Shown here piece by piece: positions 26,814-35,708 of a stretch of DNA of 64,000 nucleotides. Position 1 is the stretch's first letter, and each line of letters starts with the position of its first letter. The translations under genes and the position numbers were made by a program. Origin of the DNA: Leucobacter tenebrionis (GTDB lineage Bacteria; Actinomycetota; Actinomycetes; Actinomycetales; Microbacteriaceae); NCBI RefSeq assembly GCF_019884725.1, contig NZ_CP082322.1, positions 1,240,001 through 1,304,000 of the forward strand, read 5' to 3'. Below the pieces are notes generated by a model. That model was not told where the DNA came from. It saw nothing but the letters and a program-made list of their open reading frames with translations, and made no database searches.

Positions 26814-27107
26814 TCAGCCGATCCTCGCCGCGATCTGCGCGTCCATGTCGCGCATCGCGGCGGCGGCCTGCGTGAGAAAGGCCTGAATCTCCGTCAGCTT
26901 GGCGATGACCGTGTTCGCACTGTTCGTGTAATCGGTGTACGCCGCGTCGAATCGCGCGGAGGCCTGATCCGTCACGAAGCCGGACGCCACGAGTTCGGCG
27001 ATCTGCGCCCGCAGGGACTGCAGCCTCTGGGTGATCTCATCGCGCCCGGCGCCCAGTTGGGCCGCCGCTCGTTCCATCTCTGCATACGAGACGTTGATGT
27101 TCGCCAT
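26814..27107 (-). CDS. WXG100-family type VII secretion target (ESAT-6-like)
   Basis: 97 residues from ATG 27107, preceded by GGAG at 6 bases. Two helices are joined by VASGFVTDQASARFDAAY, the variant turn seen in a known branch of WXG100 proteins that has GGFVTD in place of W-x-G. The start MANINVSYAEMERAAAQL is typical of that branch. These small proteins are secreted as helical-hairpin dimers and bind the motor ATPase. It is the first gene of the five-gene locus. The C-terminal YxxxD/E signal is not evident. Confidence 0.88.
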   Translation of the reverse strand: MANINVSYAEMERAAAQLGAGRDEITQRLQSLRAQIAELVASGFVTDQASARFDAAYTDYTNSANTVIAKLTEIQAFLTQAAAAMRDMDAQIAARIG

Positions 27108-27571
27108 GGTGGACTCCGATCCGATCGGCCGCGAGCCGAAGCGGCTCACGAGGTTGGTGACTGCGATACCGGAAGGTGTTCCGGGTACACAGAACGCTAA
27201 CCTCGCCGTGCGGCCACCATGGGGGCGCTATGCGAATCTGTGGATAAGTTGACGGAAATCGCAAGATTGCGGCGCTGTGAGCGAAGTTCGGGATCCCTCG
27301 CCGCGGTGGCTACCCCCAGGGTCCGCCAGGGTCCGCTCAGGGTCCGCACCGGCCCGTCACACCGCCCACACACGCGCCGCCCACCCACGCACAAACCGCC
27401 GCACTCGCTCGAAAGGCGAGTTCCACATGCGGATCTCGGATCCAGCATGCGGAACTCGCCTTTCGACACAGCCTGAGGACCGAAGCTCCCCGGGAAAGCC
27501 GGGGAAGCCGCGGAAGCCAGGGAAGCCGGGAATCCCGAGGAAGACCCCCGGAAGGGCTCGGCCCGGGGAGT
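27108..27571. other. 464-base gene-free region between proS and the type VII operon
   Basis: No convincing gene. It should hold the promoter and leader of the WXG100 operon (minus strand); TAGCGT near 27197-27202 is a possible -10 box, and the leader would contain the small hairpins CCGGAA-CACC-TTCCGG and GAGCCG-CTT-CGGCTC. The proS-proximal half holds a long inverted repeat (27410-27465) and four copies of AAGCC at 9-base intervals (27496-27527). A single TTATCCACA (minus strand, 27239-27247) matches a DnaA box but stands alone. Confidence 0.6.
27410..27465. repeat. Long inverted repeat downstream of proS
   Basis: Arms of 21 bases (27410-27430 and 27445-27465) match at 20 positions; the 14-base loop contains GGATC-TCG-GATCC and can itself pair, extending the stem. 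It begins about 100 bases after the proS stop and has no T-run. Either a distal terminator or one of the unexplained intergenic palindromes. Confidence 0.75.
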
Positions 27572-29359
27572 CTACTCCGCGGACGCCCCGGCGAAGAGCG
27601 CCGGCACCTCGGAGATCGCCACGCGATCCTTCGTTCCCGCCGCGCGGTCCCACACCTCGGCGAAGCCCTCGGCGGCATCGCGCCCCACGACGACCACGCG
27701 CGGCACGCCCAGCAGCTCGGCGTCGCCGAACTTCACGCCGGGCGACACCTTGGGTCGATCATCGAACAGCACGTCGACGCCGTTGCCCGACAGCGAGTCC
27801 GCCAGCGCCGACGCGATGTCGTACACCGCTGCGTCCTTGCCGGTCGCCACGAGGTGCACATCGAAGGGCGCGACCGACTCGGGCCAGATGAGGCCGCGGT
27901 CGTCGTGGTGCAGCTCGGCGAGGATCGCCATGATGCGGGTCACGCCGATGCCGTAGGAGCCCATCGTCACGGTCACGAGCTTGCCGTTCTCATCGAGCAC
28001 CTTGAGGCCGAGCGCCTCGGCGTACTTGCGGCCGAGCTGGAAGACGTGCCCGATCTCCATGCCGCGCGCGGTCTCGATCGGCCCCGAGCCGTCGGGGGCC
28101 GGATCCCCGTCGCGCACGGTCGCGACGTCGATCACACCGTCGGCGGTGAAGTCGCGGCCGGCGACGAGATGCGCCACGTGCTTCTCGTGCTCGTTCGCTC
28201 CGGTCACCCACGGGGTTCCGTCGATGACGCGGGGGTCGAGCAGGAAGCGGATCCCCGTCGTCCCCTCGAGGCCGAGCAGCGGTGCGCCGTTCAGCGTCGG
28301 GCCGATGTAGCCCTTGACGAGGCCGGGGTGCTTCTCGAAGTCGGCGGCTGTCGCGGGCTCGACCTCGCACCCGGGGAACGCGACCTCGACGCGCTTCATG
28401 TCGGCGTCGCGGTCGCCGGGCACGCCGATGACCACGAGGGAGCGCTCGCCCTCGAGGTTCGTCACGGCGAACACGAGGCACTTGAGCGTGTCCGCGGCGG
28501 TCCACTCGCGACCGTCCGCGCGGGGAAGCACCGCATTGGTGTGCGCCACGAGGGTGTCGATCGTGGGGGTATCGGGCGAATCGAAGACCTCTGCCGCAGG
28601 CAGACCGGCGATCACCTCGGCCGGAACCGGGTCGGGAACGGGGGTGGTGTAGGCCTCCACGTTCGCGGCGTAGCCGCCTGCCGATCGCACGAAGGTGTCC
28701 TCGCCGATGCCGATCGGCAGCAGGAACTCCTCGCTGCGCGATCCGCCCATCGCCCCGGCATCGGCAGACACGATCACGTACTCCAGGCCGAGCCGCGAGA
28801 AGATGCGCTCGTAGGCGTCGCGCTGCTTCTGGTACGAGGCGTCGAGCCCCTCGTCGGACACGTCGAAGGAGTAGGCGTCCTTCATCGTGAACTCGCGCCC
28901 GCGCAGCAGACCGGCGCGGGGACGCGCCTCGTCGCGGTACTTGTCCTGGATCTGGTAGAGCGACAGGGGCAGGTCCTTGTACGACGAGACGATGTCCTTC
29001 ACCATGAGGGTGAAGGCCTCCTCGTGGGTCGGCGCGAGCAGGTAGTCGGCGCCGTGACGATCCTTCAGTCTGAACAGCGCGTCGCCGTACTCCTCCCACC
29101 GCCCGGTGGCCTCGTAGGGTTCGCGCGGCAGCAGCGCCGGGAAGTGCACCTCGTGGGCGCCGGCGGCCTCCATCTCCTCGCGGATGATCTGCTCGAGCTT
29201 CGCCTTGACGCGCAGGCCCAGTGGCAGCCAGCCGAACACGCCCGGCGCCTGTCGGCGAATGTAGCCGGCGCGCACGAGCAGCTTGTGGCTCGCCACCTCG
29301 GCGTCGGCGGGATCCTCACGAAGAGTCTTCAGGAAGTAGTTGCTGAGCCGCGTAATCAC
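27572..29359 (-). CDS. proS: Prolyl-tRNA synthetase (bacterial type with editing insert)
   Basis: 595 residues from GTG 29359, giving the family N-terminus [17 protein letters not shown]. Class II motifs are seen: [16 protein letters not shown] (motif 1), [16 protein letters not shown] with [21 protein letters not shown] motif 2 ([18 protein letters not shown]), and [12 protein letters not shown] (motif 3). An insertion of about 180 residues between motifs 2 and 3 is the YbaK-like editing domain that removes alanine from tRNA-Pro. TACGAT stands 6 bases before the GTG, so a leaderless transcript is likely. The next gene downstream is not nusA or rimP but a type VII locus. Confidence 0.96.
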   Translation of the reverse strand: MITRLSNYFLKTLREDPADAEVASHKLLVRAGYIRRQAPGVFGWLPLGLRVKAKLEQIIREEMEAAGAHEVHFPALLPREPYEATGRWEEYGDALFRLKDRHGADYLLAPTHEEAFTLMVKDIVSSYKDLPLSLYQIQDKYRDEARPRAGLLRGREFTMKDAYSFDVSDEGLDASYQKQRDAYERIFSRLGLEYVIVSADAGAMGGSRSEEFLLPIGIGEDTFVRSAGGYAANVEAYTTPVPDPVPAEVIAGLPAAEVFDSPDTPTIDTLVAHTNAVLPRADGREWTAADTLKCLVFAVTNLEGERSLVVIGVPGDRDADMKRVEVAFPGCEVEPATAADFEKHPGLVKGYIGPTLNGAPLLGLEGTTGIRFLLDPRVIDGTPWVTGANEHEKHVAHLVAGRDFTADGVIDVATVRDGDPAPDGSGPIETARGMEIGHVFQLGRKYAEALGLKVLDENGKLVTVTMGSYGIGVTRIMAILAELHHDDRGLIWPESVAPFDVHLVATGKDAAVYDIASALADSLSGNGVDVLFDDRPKVSPGVKFGDAELLGVPRVVVVGRDAAEGFAEVWDRAAGTKDRVAISEVPALFAGASAE

Positions 29360-29365
29360 CTCACT

Positions 29366-29371
29366 ATCGTA
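29366..29371 (-). promoter_or_regulatory. -10 box of proS (leaderless)
   Basis: TACGAT on the minus strand, 6 bases before GTG 29359. It lies only 14 bases from the -10 box of the divergent PMT gene, so the two promoters are back to back. Confidence 0.55.
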
Positions 29372-29385
29372 GCGCTGCCACGCTC

Positions 29386-29391
29386 TAGGCT
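29386..29391 (+). promoter_or_regulatory. -10 box of the PMT gene (leaderless)
   Basis: TAGGCT followed by 7 bases and GTG 29399. It fixes the start of the PMT gene, which otherwise sits in a frame open far upstream across proS. Confidence 0.55.
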
Positions 29392-29398
29392 GGGGTGC

Positions 29399-30922
29399 GT
29401 GAGGGGTTCGCTGCGCTGGATCGCGCCCGCGCTGGTGCTCGGGATCGCCGCGGTGCTGCGATTCTGGGCGCTGGATCGGCCCGGCGTGCTCGTCTTCGAC
29501 GAGCTCTACTACGTGCGCGACGCGATCAGTCAGCTCGCGCACGGCTTCCCGACGGTGTGGGCCGACGACGACCCGTCGATGGCGGGGGCGCGGGCGACCG
29601 CGTTCTCGGATGCCCCATCGAATGCGGTGCATCCGCCGCTCGGGAAATGGCTGATCGGGATCGGGATCCTGATCTTCGGGCCTGACAACGGCTGGGGTTG
29701 GCGCAGTGCCGTCGCACTCGCGGGTGTGACGACGGTCGCGGTCGTGATGCGGTTGGGCTGGCTGCTGTCGCGCAGCATCCTCATCGCCTGCACTGCAGGG
29801 CTGCTGCTCGCGATCGACGGTGTGCACGTCGTGCTCACCCGGGTGGCGCTGCTCGACGGTTTTCTGACGCTGTTCGTGGCGCTCGGTGCGCTGTTCGTGT
29901 GGCGGGATATGGAGTGGGGATCGCGGCGGGGGCCGCTACGGGGGCGGATCCTGATCTGGCGTCCGTGGCTCTTCGCCGCGGGGCTCGCTTTCGGAGCCGC
30001 AGCAGCGGTCAAGTGGTCGGGACTGTATCCGCTCGCGTTCTTCCTGGTCTTCGTGACGGTGCGGGATCTGCTCGAGCGGCTGCGCCGCGGCGAGCGCGGC
30101 GCCGTCGGGTGGGCCGCGCTCCAGGCCGGAGTCTCCGCGGTGATCGCGCTGCCCACCGCCGCTCTCGCCTACCTCGTGAGCTGGGCGGGCTGGATCCTGC
30201 ATCCCGGCGGTTGGGCCCGCACGCCGGGAACCCCCTGGCCTGCCGCGCTCCTCGAGTACCACGCGGAGATGCTGTCCTGGCACAGTACCCTGACCGCTGA
30301 GCACCCGTACCAATCGCACCCGCTGACCTGGCCTCTGGCGCTCGTGCCGACGGCCATGTACGAGGCGCGCTCGACGAAGGGCTGCGTCTGGCACGAGTGC
30401 GTGTCGGGCATCTCTCCGCTGCCGAACCCGCTCATCACCTGGGGCGGCGTCGTCGCGCTGTGCGTGCTCATGTGGTGGGTACTGAGAGCGTTCCTCGGCT
30501 CGCGGGGTCGGTTCGGGATCGGCCCCGAGCCCGGCAGAGCAGAGTTTCTCGGCAGGCCGGGCACCCTGGCCGGGGCTTTCGTGCTCATCGGTTACCTGTC
30601 GGGGTGGCTGCCGTGGGTGCTGACGTTCTCGCGATCGGCGGTGTTCCAGTTCTACGCGGTGGTGCTGACCCCGTTCTCGGCGCTCGCGCTGGCACTCGTG
30701 CTGGGGGCGCTGTGCGGGATCCCGATCCGTTCGTCCACGGAGCCCTCCGCGCCTCGCCCGCTCGACCCGACTGATGCGACGCTGCTCGGTCGCAGGATCT
30801 CCGTGCTCATCTTCCTCATCACGGCGGTACTGCTGGCGGTGCTCTTCTTCCCGGTCTGGTCGGGCATGCCGATCGCGGACTGGTTCTGGCAGATGCATAT
30901 GTGGCTGCCCGGGTGGAGCTGA
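29399..30922 (+). CDS. Dolichyl-phosphate-mannose-protein mannosyltransferase (PMT family)
   Basis: 507 residues from GTG 29399. A GT39 membrane enzyme with about ten to eleven helices. The first extracytoplasmic loop has [11 protein letters not shown], the conserved acidic Asp-Glu pair of PMT proteins. [12 protein letters not shown] and [13 protein letters not shown] with [12 protein letters not shown] are further family hallmarks. It moves mannose from polyprenyl-phosphate-mannose to Ser/Thr of proteins during export through Sec. It is divergent from proS, as in other actinobacteria. The gene ends 28 bases from a converging response-regulator gene with no clear terminator between. Confidence 0.93.
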   Translation: MRGSLRWIAPALVLGIAAVLRFWALDRPGVLVFDELYYVRDAISQLAHGFPTVWADDDPSMAGARATAFSDAPSNAVHPPLGKWLIGIGILIFGPDNGWGWRSAVALAGVTTVAVVMRLGWLLSRSILIACTAGLLLAIDGVHVVLTRVALLDGFLTLFVALGALFVWRDMEWGSRRGPLRGRILIWRPWLFAAGLAFGAAAAVKWSGLYPLAFFLVFVTVRDLLERLRRGERGAVGWAALQAGVSAVIALPTAALAYLVSWAGWILHPGGWARTPGTPWPAALLEYHAEMLSWHSTLTAEHPYQSHPLTWPLALVPTAMYEARSTKGCVWHECVSGISPLPNPLITWGGVVALCVLMWWVLRAFLGSRGRFGIGPEPGRAEFLGRPGTLAGAFVLIGYLSGWLPWVLTFSRSAVFQFYAVVLTPFSALALALVLGALCGIPIRSSTEPSAPRPLDPTDATLLGRRISVLIFLITAVLLAVLFFPVWSGMPIADWFWQMHMWLPGWS

Positions 30923-30950
30923 CGCGGCGGCGCTCTGCGAGCACCGCGGT

Positions 30951-31646
30951 TCAGAGCAGCCGACGCTGGAGCGCCCACGCAGTGAGCTCGTGGCGGTTCG
31001 AGAGCTGCAGCTTCCGTAGGACGTTGGAGACGTGTGTCTCGACGGTCTTCACCGAGAGGAACAGCTCGGCCGCGACCTCCTTGTAGGCGTAGCCCCTGGC
31101 GATCATGCGCATCACCTCCTGCTCGCGCGCCGAGAGCCGGTCGAGCTCGTCGTCGGCCGCCGCAGTCTCCCCGAGGCCGGCGCCGAAGGCGTCGAGCACG
31201 AAACCCGCCAGCCTCGGCGAGAACACCGCGTCGCCGCCGTGCACCCGCACCGCCGCCGCTGTCACTTCGGAACCCGAAGCGGCCTTGGTGAGGTAGCCGC
31301 GCGCGCCCGCTCGGATCACACTCACCACGTCGTCGGCGGCGTCGGAGACGCTGAGTGCGAGAAACCGCGTCCCCCGCAGCGCCGGCTGGCCCGATAGTCT
31401 CTGCACGACCTCGGCGCCACCCCCGCCGGTACCGCCGGGGAGGTGCACGTCGAGCAGCACGACGTCCGGCACGAGCGCGGCGATGCGCTCCACGGCCTCG
31501 TCGACGCTCGCGGCTTCACCCACGACATCGAGCTGCTCGCCGAGTTCGGCGCGCAGACCGGTGCGGAAGATCTGGTGATCATCGACGATCACCACCCTGA
31601 TCCGCGCCGCCGATCGATCGAGGTCATCCGTCGTTGAATCAGTCAT
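30951..31646 (-). CDS. NarL/FixJ-type response regulator of the PspC module
   Basis: 231 residues: receiver domain (VVIVDDHQIFRTGL, phospho-acceptor Asp in VVLLDVHLPGG, Lys in GYLTKAA) and a LuxR-type helix-turn-helix (LSAREQEVMRMIARGYAYKEVA, then SVKTVETHVSNVLRKL). A Gly-rich insertion (GGTGGGGAEV) follows the phosphorylation site. It is downstream of the PspC-containing histidine kinase on the same strand and should be its partner, controlling envelope-stress genes, perhaps the divergent PspC membrane gene. Confidence 0.93.
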   Translation of the reverse strand: MTDSTTDDLDRSAARIRVVIVDDHQIFRTGLRAELGEQLDVVGEAASVDEAVERIAALVPDVVLLDVHLPGGTGGGGAEVVQRLSGQPALRGTRFLALSVSDAADDVVSVIRAGARGYLTKAASGSEVTAAAVRVHGGDAVFSPRLAGFVLDAFGAGLGETAAADDELDRLSAREQEVMRMIARGYAYKEVAAELFLSVKTVETHVSNVLRKLQLSNRHELTAWALQRRLL

Positions 31647-31733
31647 CTCATTCTCTCCGCAGCCATTCGATATCCGTTGCCCGTTCCATCGCCGATCGTG
31701 CCCTCACCACTCGCTCCGCTGCCGCCCGTTCCA

Positions 31734-33125
31734 TCACTGTTCGCTCCCCGAGCCGTCATGCTGCGGCGCGGTTTCCGGCTCGGCGCCCTGGACGGGCATC
31801 TCGAGTCTCACCGATGTGCCCCCACCGGGGCCGGGCAGTATCCTCGCCGTGCCCCCGGCCCGCTCCATCCGCCCGAGAATCGACTCCCGCACGCCCATCC
31901 GCCCCTCTGGCAGCTGGTCGAGGTCGAGCCCCGGGCCTCGATCCGTCACGTCGATCGAGATCCGATCCCTCGTCGATTCGATGTAGACCGTCACATCTCC
32001 GCCGGCGTGCTGCGCCGCGTTGAGCATCGCCTCCCGCGCAGCGAGCACGATCGGTTCGGGTGCCAGCGCACTCCCTCCAACCGAGACGATCTCGAACCGC
32101 ACCGCGTGTCCCTCCTCCAGAGCCGCCGCCTGCGACCGAAGGTCGGCTTCGACGGCTTCGCGCGGCGGTTGCGGAGCGCCGTCCGCAGCGCGGAACAGCC
32201 ATTCCCTCAACTCCCGTTCCTGACCGCGAGCGAGCCTCGCGACCTCGCTTCCGGGCTCGGAGCGCTGCTGGATGAGCGCAAGGGTCTGCAGTACCGAGTC
32301 GTGCAGGTGCGCCGCGATGTCCGAGCGCTCGGCCTCGCGGGCTCGCGCTGCCCGTTCGGCCATCAGTTCGCGATTGATGCGCAGCAGCCAGGGTGCGATG
32401 GCGAGCGCGACGCCCGCGAGCACCGCGAGCGAGGCCGCGATCACCGTCCAGGCATTCGGTTCGCGCGACGTCACGAAGATCATGAGCACCCCTACCGCCA
32501 CCAGGGCGAGGGCGCCGAGCACGCGCGGCAGCTGATTGCGGTCGGGGCGATCGCGATCGGCGATCTGCCACCAGGTCAACCCCACTCCGACCAGCACCGC
32601 CAGCGCGGGAAGCAGCAGTTCGAGTTCGAGATGGGCGCCCAGGCGATCGAGCACGAGACCCGTGCCCGCGACCAGCAGGCATACCCCGAGCAGCAGCTCG
32701 GCGATCGGCCATCGCGCGCGCCTCGGCGATTCATCGCCGTTCGGAGCCGTCGGGTCGTCATCGGGGTCCTCCGGCGAAGTCGCCCGAGCCCTTCGATCGG
32801 AGAGGGAAGGCTCCCACTGCTTCGACCCGCGAGCACCCGCCACCCGGGGCGAGGGCCGTGCGGAGTGCACCGATCCCGTGGACGGCCGGGTCAGCGCGCG
32901 CCGCAGCGGCACGACGCCGTCGGTCTCGCCCGCGAGGGGCACCGTCGCCCAGAACCAGAGGTAGAGCAACCCGCCGGCGCCTCCCAGAAGGCACCCGAGA
33001 AGCATGGCGCCGCGCACCACCGTGACCGACCAGCCGAGATGCTCGGCGAGGCCGGCGCAGACACCGGCGAGGACGCCGGCGTCGCGCGAGCGGGTGAGGG
33101 GCGGTCGTTGCATGATTCCATCCAA
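31734..33125 (-). CDS. Histidine kinase with N-terminal PspC domain (LiaS-like)
   Basis: 463 residues. Residues 8-70 form a PspC domain (RDAGVLAGVCAGLAEHLGW, then a membrane helix). After a polar linker come further helices in two pairs (about 150-200 and 215-250), then a HisKA_3 dimerisation segment with the phospho-acceptor His in DIAAHLHDSVLQTL, and an HATPase domain (AREAMLNAAQHAGG, TDRGPGLDL, PGPGGGTSVRLE). The G1 box is kept. It is adjacent to its LuxR-type regulator and divergent from a second PspC protein, so it probably senses membrane or cell-wall damage. Confidence 0.9.
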   Translation of the reverse strand: MDGIMQRPPLTRSRDAGVLAGVCAGLAEHLGWSVTVVRGAMLLGCLLGGAGGLLYLWFWATVPLAGETDGVVPLRRALTRPSTGSVHSARPSPRVAGARGSKQWEPSLSDRRARATSPEDPDDDPTAPNGDESPRRARWPIAELLLGVCLLVAGTGLVLDRLGAHLELELLLPALAVLVGVGLTWWQIADRDRPDRNQLPRVLGALALVAVGVLMIFVTSREPNAWTVIAASLAVLAGVALAIAPWLLRINRELMAERAARAREAERSDIAAHLHDSVLQTLALIQQRSEPGSEVARLARGQERELREWLFRAADGAPQPPREAVEADLRSQAAALEEGHAVRFEIVSVGGSALAPEPIVLAAREAMLNAAQHAGGDVTVYIESTRDRISIDVTDRGPGLDLDQLPEGRMGVRESILGRMERAGGTARILPGPGGGTSVRLEMPVQGAEPETAPQHDGSGSEQ

Positions 33126-33215
33126 GCACGCACCACCGACACTGACGGGCTCGGGGGCGAAACGTCAGGGATCGATCAGGGTGATCCCCGATGGCACGAT
33201 GTCAGTGGTCGGCGT

Positions 33216-33221
33216 CAGACT
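33216..33221 (+). promoter_or_regulatory. -10 box of the PspC membrane gene (leaderless)
   Basis: CAGACT followed by 6 bases and ATG 33228. The 102-base gap to the divergent kinase gene should also carry the site for the response regulator, but no repeat stands out. Confidence 0.4.
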
Positions 33222-33227
33222 CGAAGC

Positions 33228-35048
33228 ATGAACGAATCATCAGAATCCGAACGCCAGGGAGGCGCCCCCGCAGGGCAGGGCTTCTTCGCCTGGCTCCGCG
33301 GCCTCGGCATCGTACGCGGCACCGATCGCTGGTTCGCCGGCGTGGCGGGCGGCATCGCGGCGAAGGCCGGGATCGACCCGCTCATCGTGCGCGGCATCTT
33401 CGTGGTGCTCGCGCTGCTCGGCGGCCCCGGAGTGATCCTCTACCTCGTCGGTTGGCTGCTGCTCCCCGATTTCACCGGTCGCATCCACGTGGAGGACATC
33501 TTCCGGGGGCGAGCGTCGGCCGGGGTGCTGACGGCGGCGATCATCTTCGCCTCGCTCGTCATCATTCCGGCGCTCTTCGGCTTCGTGCTGACCGGGGCAC
33601 CGCTGCTCGGCGCTCCCGGCTTCTGGGGCTGGGATCTGTGGTCCTCGCTGAACGTGCCGCTCTGGATCCCGCGCACGGCCGCGTGGCTGTTCTGGATCGC
33701 CGTGCTGGTGCTCGGCTTCCTGTGGCTGCGCAGAGTGCTGCTGCAGCGCGGTCGGGAGCAGCGCGCGCAGCAGCACAGCGCTGCTGACCATCAGGGACAC
33801 GCCTCAGCTGCACGCGACGCGGCCTCCGGTGCCGCGCCTCCGAGTTCCTCGGCACCGGGCTCCGCAGCGCCGGAGCCGATGTCGCCGGAGCCGCCCCGCG
33901 GAGCGGGCTTCGCCGCGGCTTCTGACGGCTCTGGCGCAGAGCGTCTCGGCCACCCGCAGGCCGACCCCGCGTCAGCTCCTCCCGCCGATACCCGTTCGTT
34001 CGCCGAGCGCGCCGACGAGTTCGCGCGCCGCGCCTCCGACGGAGCGGCGGCCTGGGGCGAGCAGGCGGGGGTCAAGGCTGCTCGCTGGGGCGAGGAGGTC
34101 GGTCGCCAGGCGGACGAGTGGAGCGCGCGCTACGCGGAGCATCACGATGCGCACCGCATGGGGCCTGCGCAAGCGGTGATCACCCTCGCCCTCGCACTGC
34201 TCGCCGCGGGCGGCACGGCGCTCTGGATGATGAGCCTCGGTACGGTTCCGGCCGTCAGCAGCGTTGCTCCCGCTCCGCTGATCGCGGCCATCGTCGCGGC
34301 GCTCGCGGTGCTGGCGCTCTCGCTCATCGTCGCCGGTGTGCGCGGCCGGCACACCGGATGGGTCGGGTTCCTCTCCGCCTGCGGTGTGTTCGCGCTCCTC
34401 ATCACGGTGGTGCTGCCCTGGGGCATCCGTTTCCAGCCATTCGGCAACGTACAGGTGGACGGCCTGGGCTCGGCCGGCAGCGTGGTCGTGGCAGGCAACG
34501 TCAATCTCGATCTGCGCGGGCTCGACTCGAATCCCGACGAGCAGCGCGATATCGAGGTCTGGCAGTTGGCGGGCAGCACGACCGTGCAGCTCCCCGAGCA
34601 CCGCCCCACCGCTGTGCGGGTGAGGGTGCTCGCAGGCAACATCAAGGAGCAGACCGCGGGGCGAGACGGGTTCCGGGTGTCCGGCCCCTTCCTCTCCCAC
34701 GCCACAGGCACAGCGCTGTCCGGCACTCGGGACGCGTTCGACGACGACTCGGTCGCGCACGTCACCGTCTACCTGCTCGCCGGCAACGTGCGCATCGAGG
34801 GCGACGGCTCGAACCCGAGTGCTGCCGAACGCCTGCGCCTCGAAGAGCAGCGGCGAGCCGATGAGCAGACTGAGCGGCAGACCGAAGCCGAACGCGAGCG
34901 CCTGAGCGAGGCGCAGGAGGAGCTCGACCGCGTGGAGTGGCAGCTCGAGGAGCCCGGGCTGAGTTCGAGCGACCGGCAGGAGCTTGAGCGACGGCGCGAC
35001 GATCTGCGCGAGACTGTGGACGACCTCGAACAGGAGATGGCACGATGA
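33228..35048 (+). CDS. PspC-domain membrane protein with LiaF-like C-terminus
   Basis: 606 residues from ATG 33228. An N-terminal PspC domain (RWFAGVAGGIAAKAGIDPLIVRG, then GVILYLVGWLLLP) is followed by helices around 105-125 and 145-165, a Pro/Ser/Ala-rich linker, and two more pairs of helices (about 310-365 and 375-400). Residues of about 415-520 form a beta-rich domain (VVVAGNVNLDLRGL, VRVLAGNIKEQ) like the C-terminal domain of LiaF. A coiled coil of about 75 residues ends the protein (ERERLSEAQEELDRVEWQLE). It probably modulates the adjacent two-component system. The stop overlaps the next gene. Confidence 0.85.
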   Translation: MNESSESERQGGAPAGQGFFAWLRGLGIVRGTDRWFAGVAGGIAAKAGIDPLIVRGIFVVLALLGGPGVILYLVGWLLLPDFTGRIHVEDIFRGRASAGVLTAAIIFASLVIIPALFGFVLTGAPLLGAPGFWGWDLWSSLNVPLWIPRTAAWLFWIAVLVLGFLWLRRVLLQRGREQRAQQHSAADHQGHASAARDAASGAAPPSSSAPGSAAPEPMSPEPPRGAGFAAASDGSGAERLGHPQADPASAPPADTRSFAERADEFARRASDGAAAWGEQAGVKAARWGEEVGRQADEWSARYAEHHDAHRMGPAQAVITLALALLAAGGTALWMMSLGTVPAVSSVAPAPLIAAIVAALAVLALSLIVAGVRGRHTGWVGFLSACGVFALLITVVLPWGIRFQPFGNVQVDGLGSAGSVVVAGNVNLDLRGLDSNPDEQRDIEVWQLAGSTTVQLPEHRPTAVRVRVLAGNIKEQTAGRDGFRVSGPFLSHATGTALSGTRDAFDDDSVAHVTVYLLAGNVRIEGDGSNPSAAERLRLEEQRRADEQTERQTEAERERLSEAQEELDRVEWQLEEPGLSSSDRQELERRRDDLRETVDDLEQEMAR

Positions 35049-35587
35049 GCATCAGCGGAGGCCCCACCGAGGGGCGGAGCGCGGAGAACCGGAGTTCGGA
35101 GAACCGCGGCGCGCAGGATCAGGGCGGGCAGGGTCCCGTCGCCGACGGGCACGACGACCTCGTGCCCCCACCGCCCCCGGCCGATTTCGAGAGCACTCGG
35201 GCAGGCGGTGCGGGCGGTCCCGGTTCGGGCGGTCCCGGTTCGGGTGGATCCGGCGCGGACTGGCCGACCGTCGGCGGAACCGCTGCGGGAGGACCGGATA
35301 TCGGCGAGCCGAGCACAGCCGCCACCGGCACGACCACCGGCACGACCACCGCGACGGCCACCGAGACGAAACTCCCGCAGCAGTCTCACGGATGCAGTCG
35401 CGTCGGCCCCCGCACGGGTCCGATCGTCTGGGGAGCGCTGATCCTCGCCTTCTGCGGCTACACGGCGCAGCGCGCCTTCGGATCCGGCGAACTCGACACC
35501 GCCTGGTGGATCACCGCGACCGTCATCGGTCTCGGAGTTCTGCTGCTGGTGGTTGGGGCGGTGATCCTGCTGCGCGGCAAGCGCTGA
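35045..35587 (+). CDS. Hypothetical protein with disordered N-terminus and two membrane helices
   Basis: 180 residues. The first 125 are low complexity, rich in Gly, Pro, Ser and Thr (GGPGSGGPGSGGSG, TTTGTTTATATET). Two helices follow (about 130-147 and 155-175) with a short loop, and a basic end LRGKR. The ATG overlaps the stop of the PspC protein (ATGA), so it belongs to the same transcript and probably the same stress module. No family recognised. Confidence 0.7.
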   Translation: MSISGGPTEGRSAENRSSENRGAQDQGGQGPVADGHDDLVPPPPPADFESTRAGGAGGPGSGGPGSGGSGADWPTVGGTAAGGPDIGEPSTAATGTTTGTTTATATETKLPQQSHGCSRVGPRTGPIVWGALILAFCGYTAQRAFGSGELDTAWWITATVIGLGVLLLVVGAVILLRGKR

Positions 35588-35668
35588 TCGGCGGCAAGCG
35601 CTGATCAGCGGCTCACGCGGGTCAGCAGCGAGCGCCGGGTCGGCAAGCGCTAGCCGATCCGGCAGCCC

Positions 35669-35707
35669 GGAGGCCGCGTCGGTGAGACGCTCACCGACGC
35701 GGCCTCC
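35669..35707. terminator. Bidirectional hairpin terminator
   Basis: A perfect 18-bp stem (35669-35686 and 35690-35707) with the 3-base loop ACG lies between the end of the PspC operon and the end of pdtaS (stop at 35709), which converge. Just before it CGGCAAGCGCT occurs three times (near 35575, 35592 and 35641), apparently copies of the 3' end of the preceding gene. Confidence 0.8.
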
Positions 35708-35708
35708 G

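Noticed and set aside
26814-27107. Calling the WXG100 gene broken because it lacks W-x-G
   Set aside because: The GFVTD turn variant belongs to a known intact branch of the family, and the two helices are complete.
27239-27247. Consensus DnaA box TTATCCACA, possible replication origin
   Set aside because: It is a single copy with no cluster, no AT-rich unwinding region and no dnaA or dnaN nearby.
19104-27571. Genomic island boundaries such as attachment sites
   Set aside because: There is no integrase, transposase or tRNA gene, and I could find no direct repeat shared by the two flanks of the type VII locus.
27854-29398. An N-terminal extension of 515 codons to the PMT protein
   Set aside because: It is antisense to proS and has no conserved sequence; a leaderless promoter marks GTG 29399 as the start.
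31677-33227. A long upstream extension of the PspC membrane protein
   Set aside because: It is antisense to the histidine kinase. The ATG at 33228 gives a normal PspC N-terminus.
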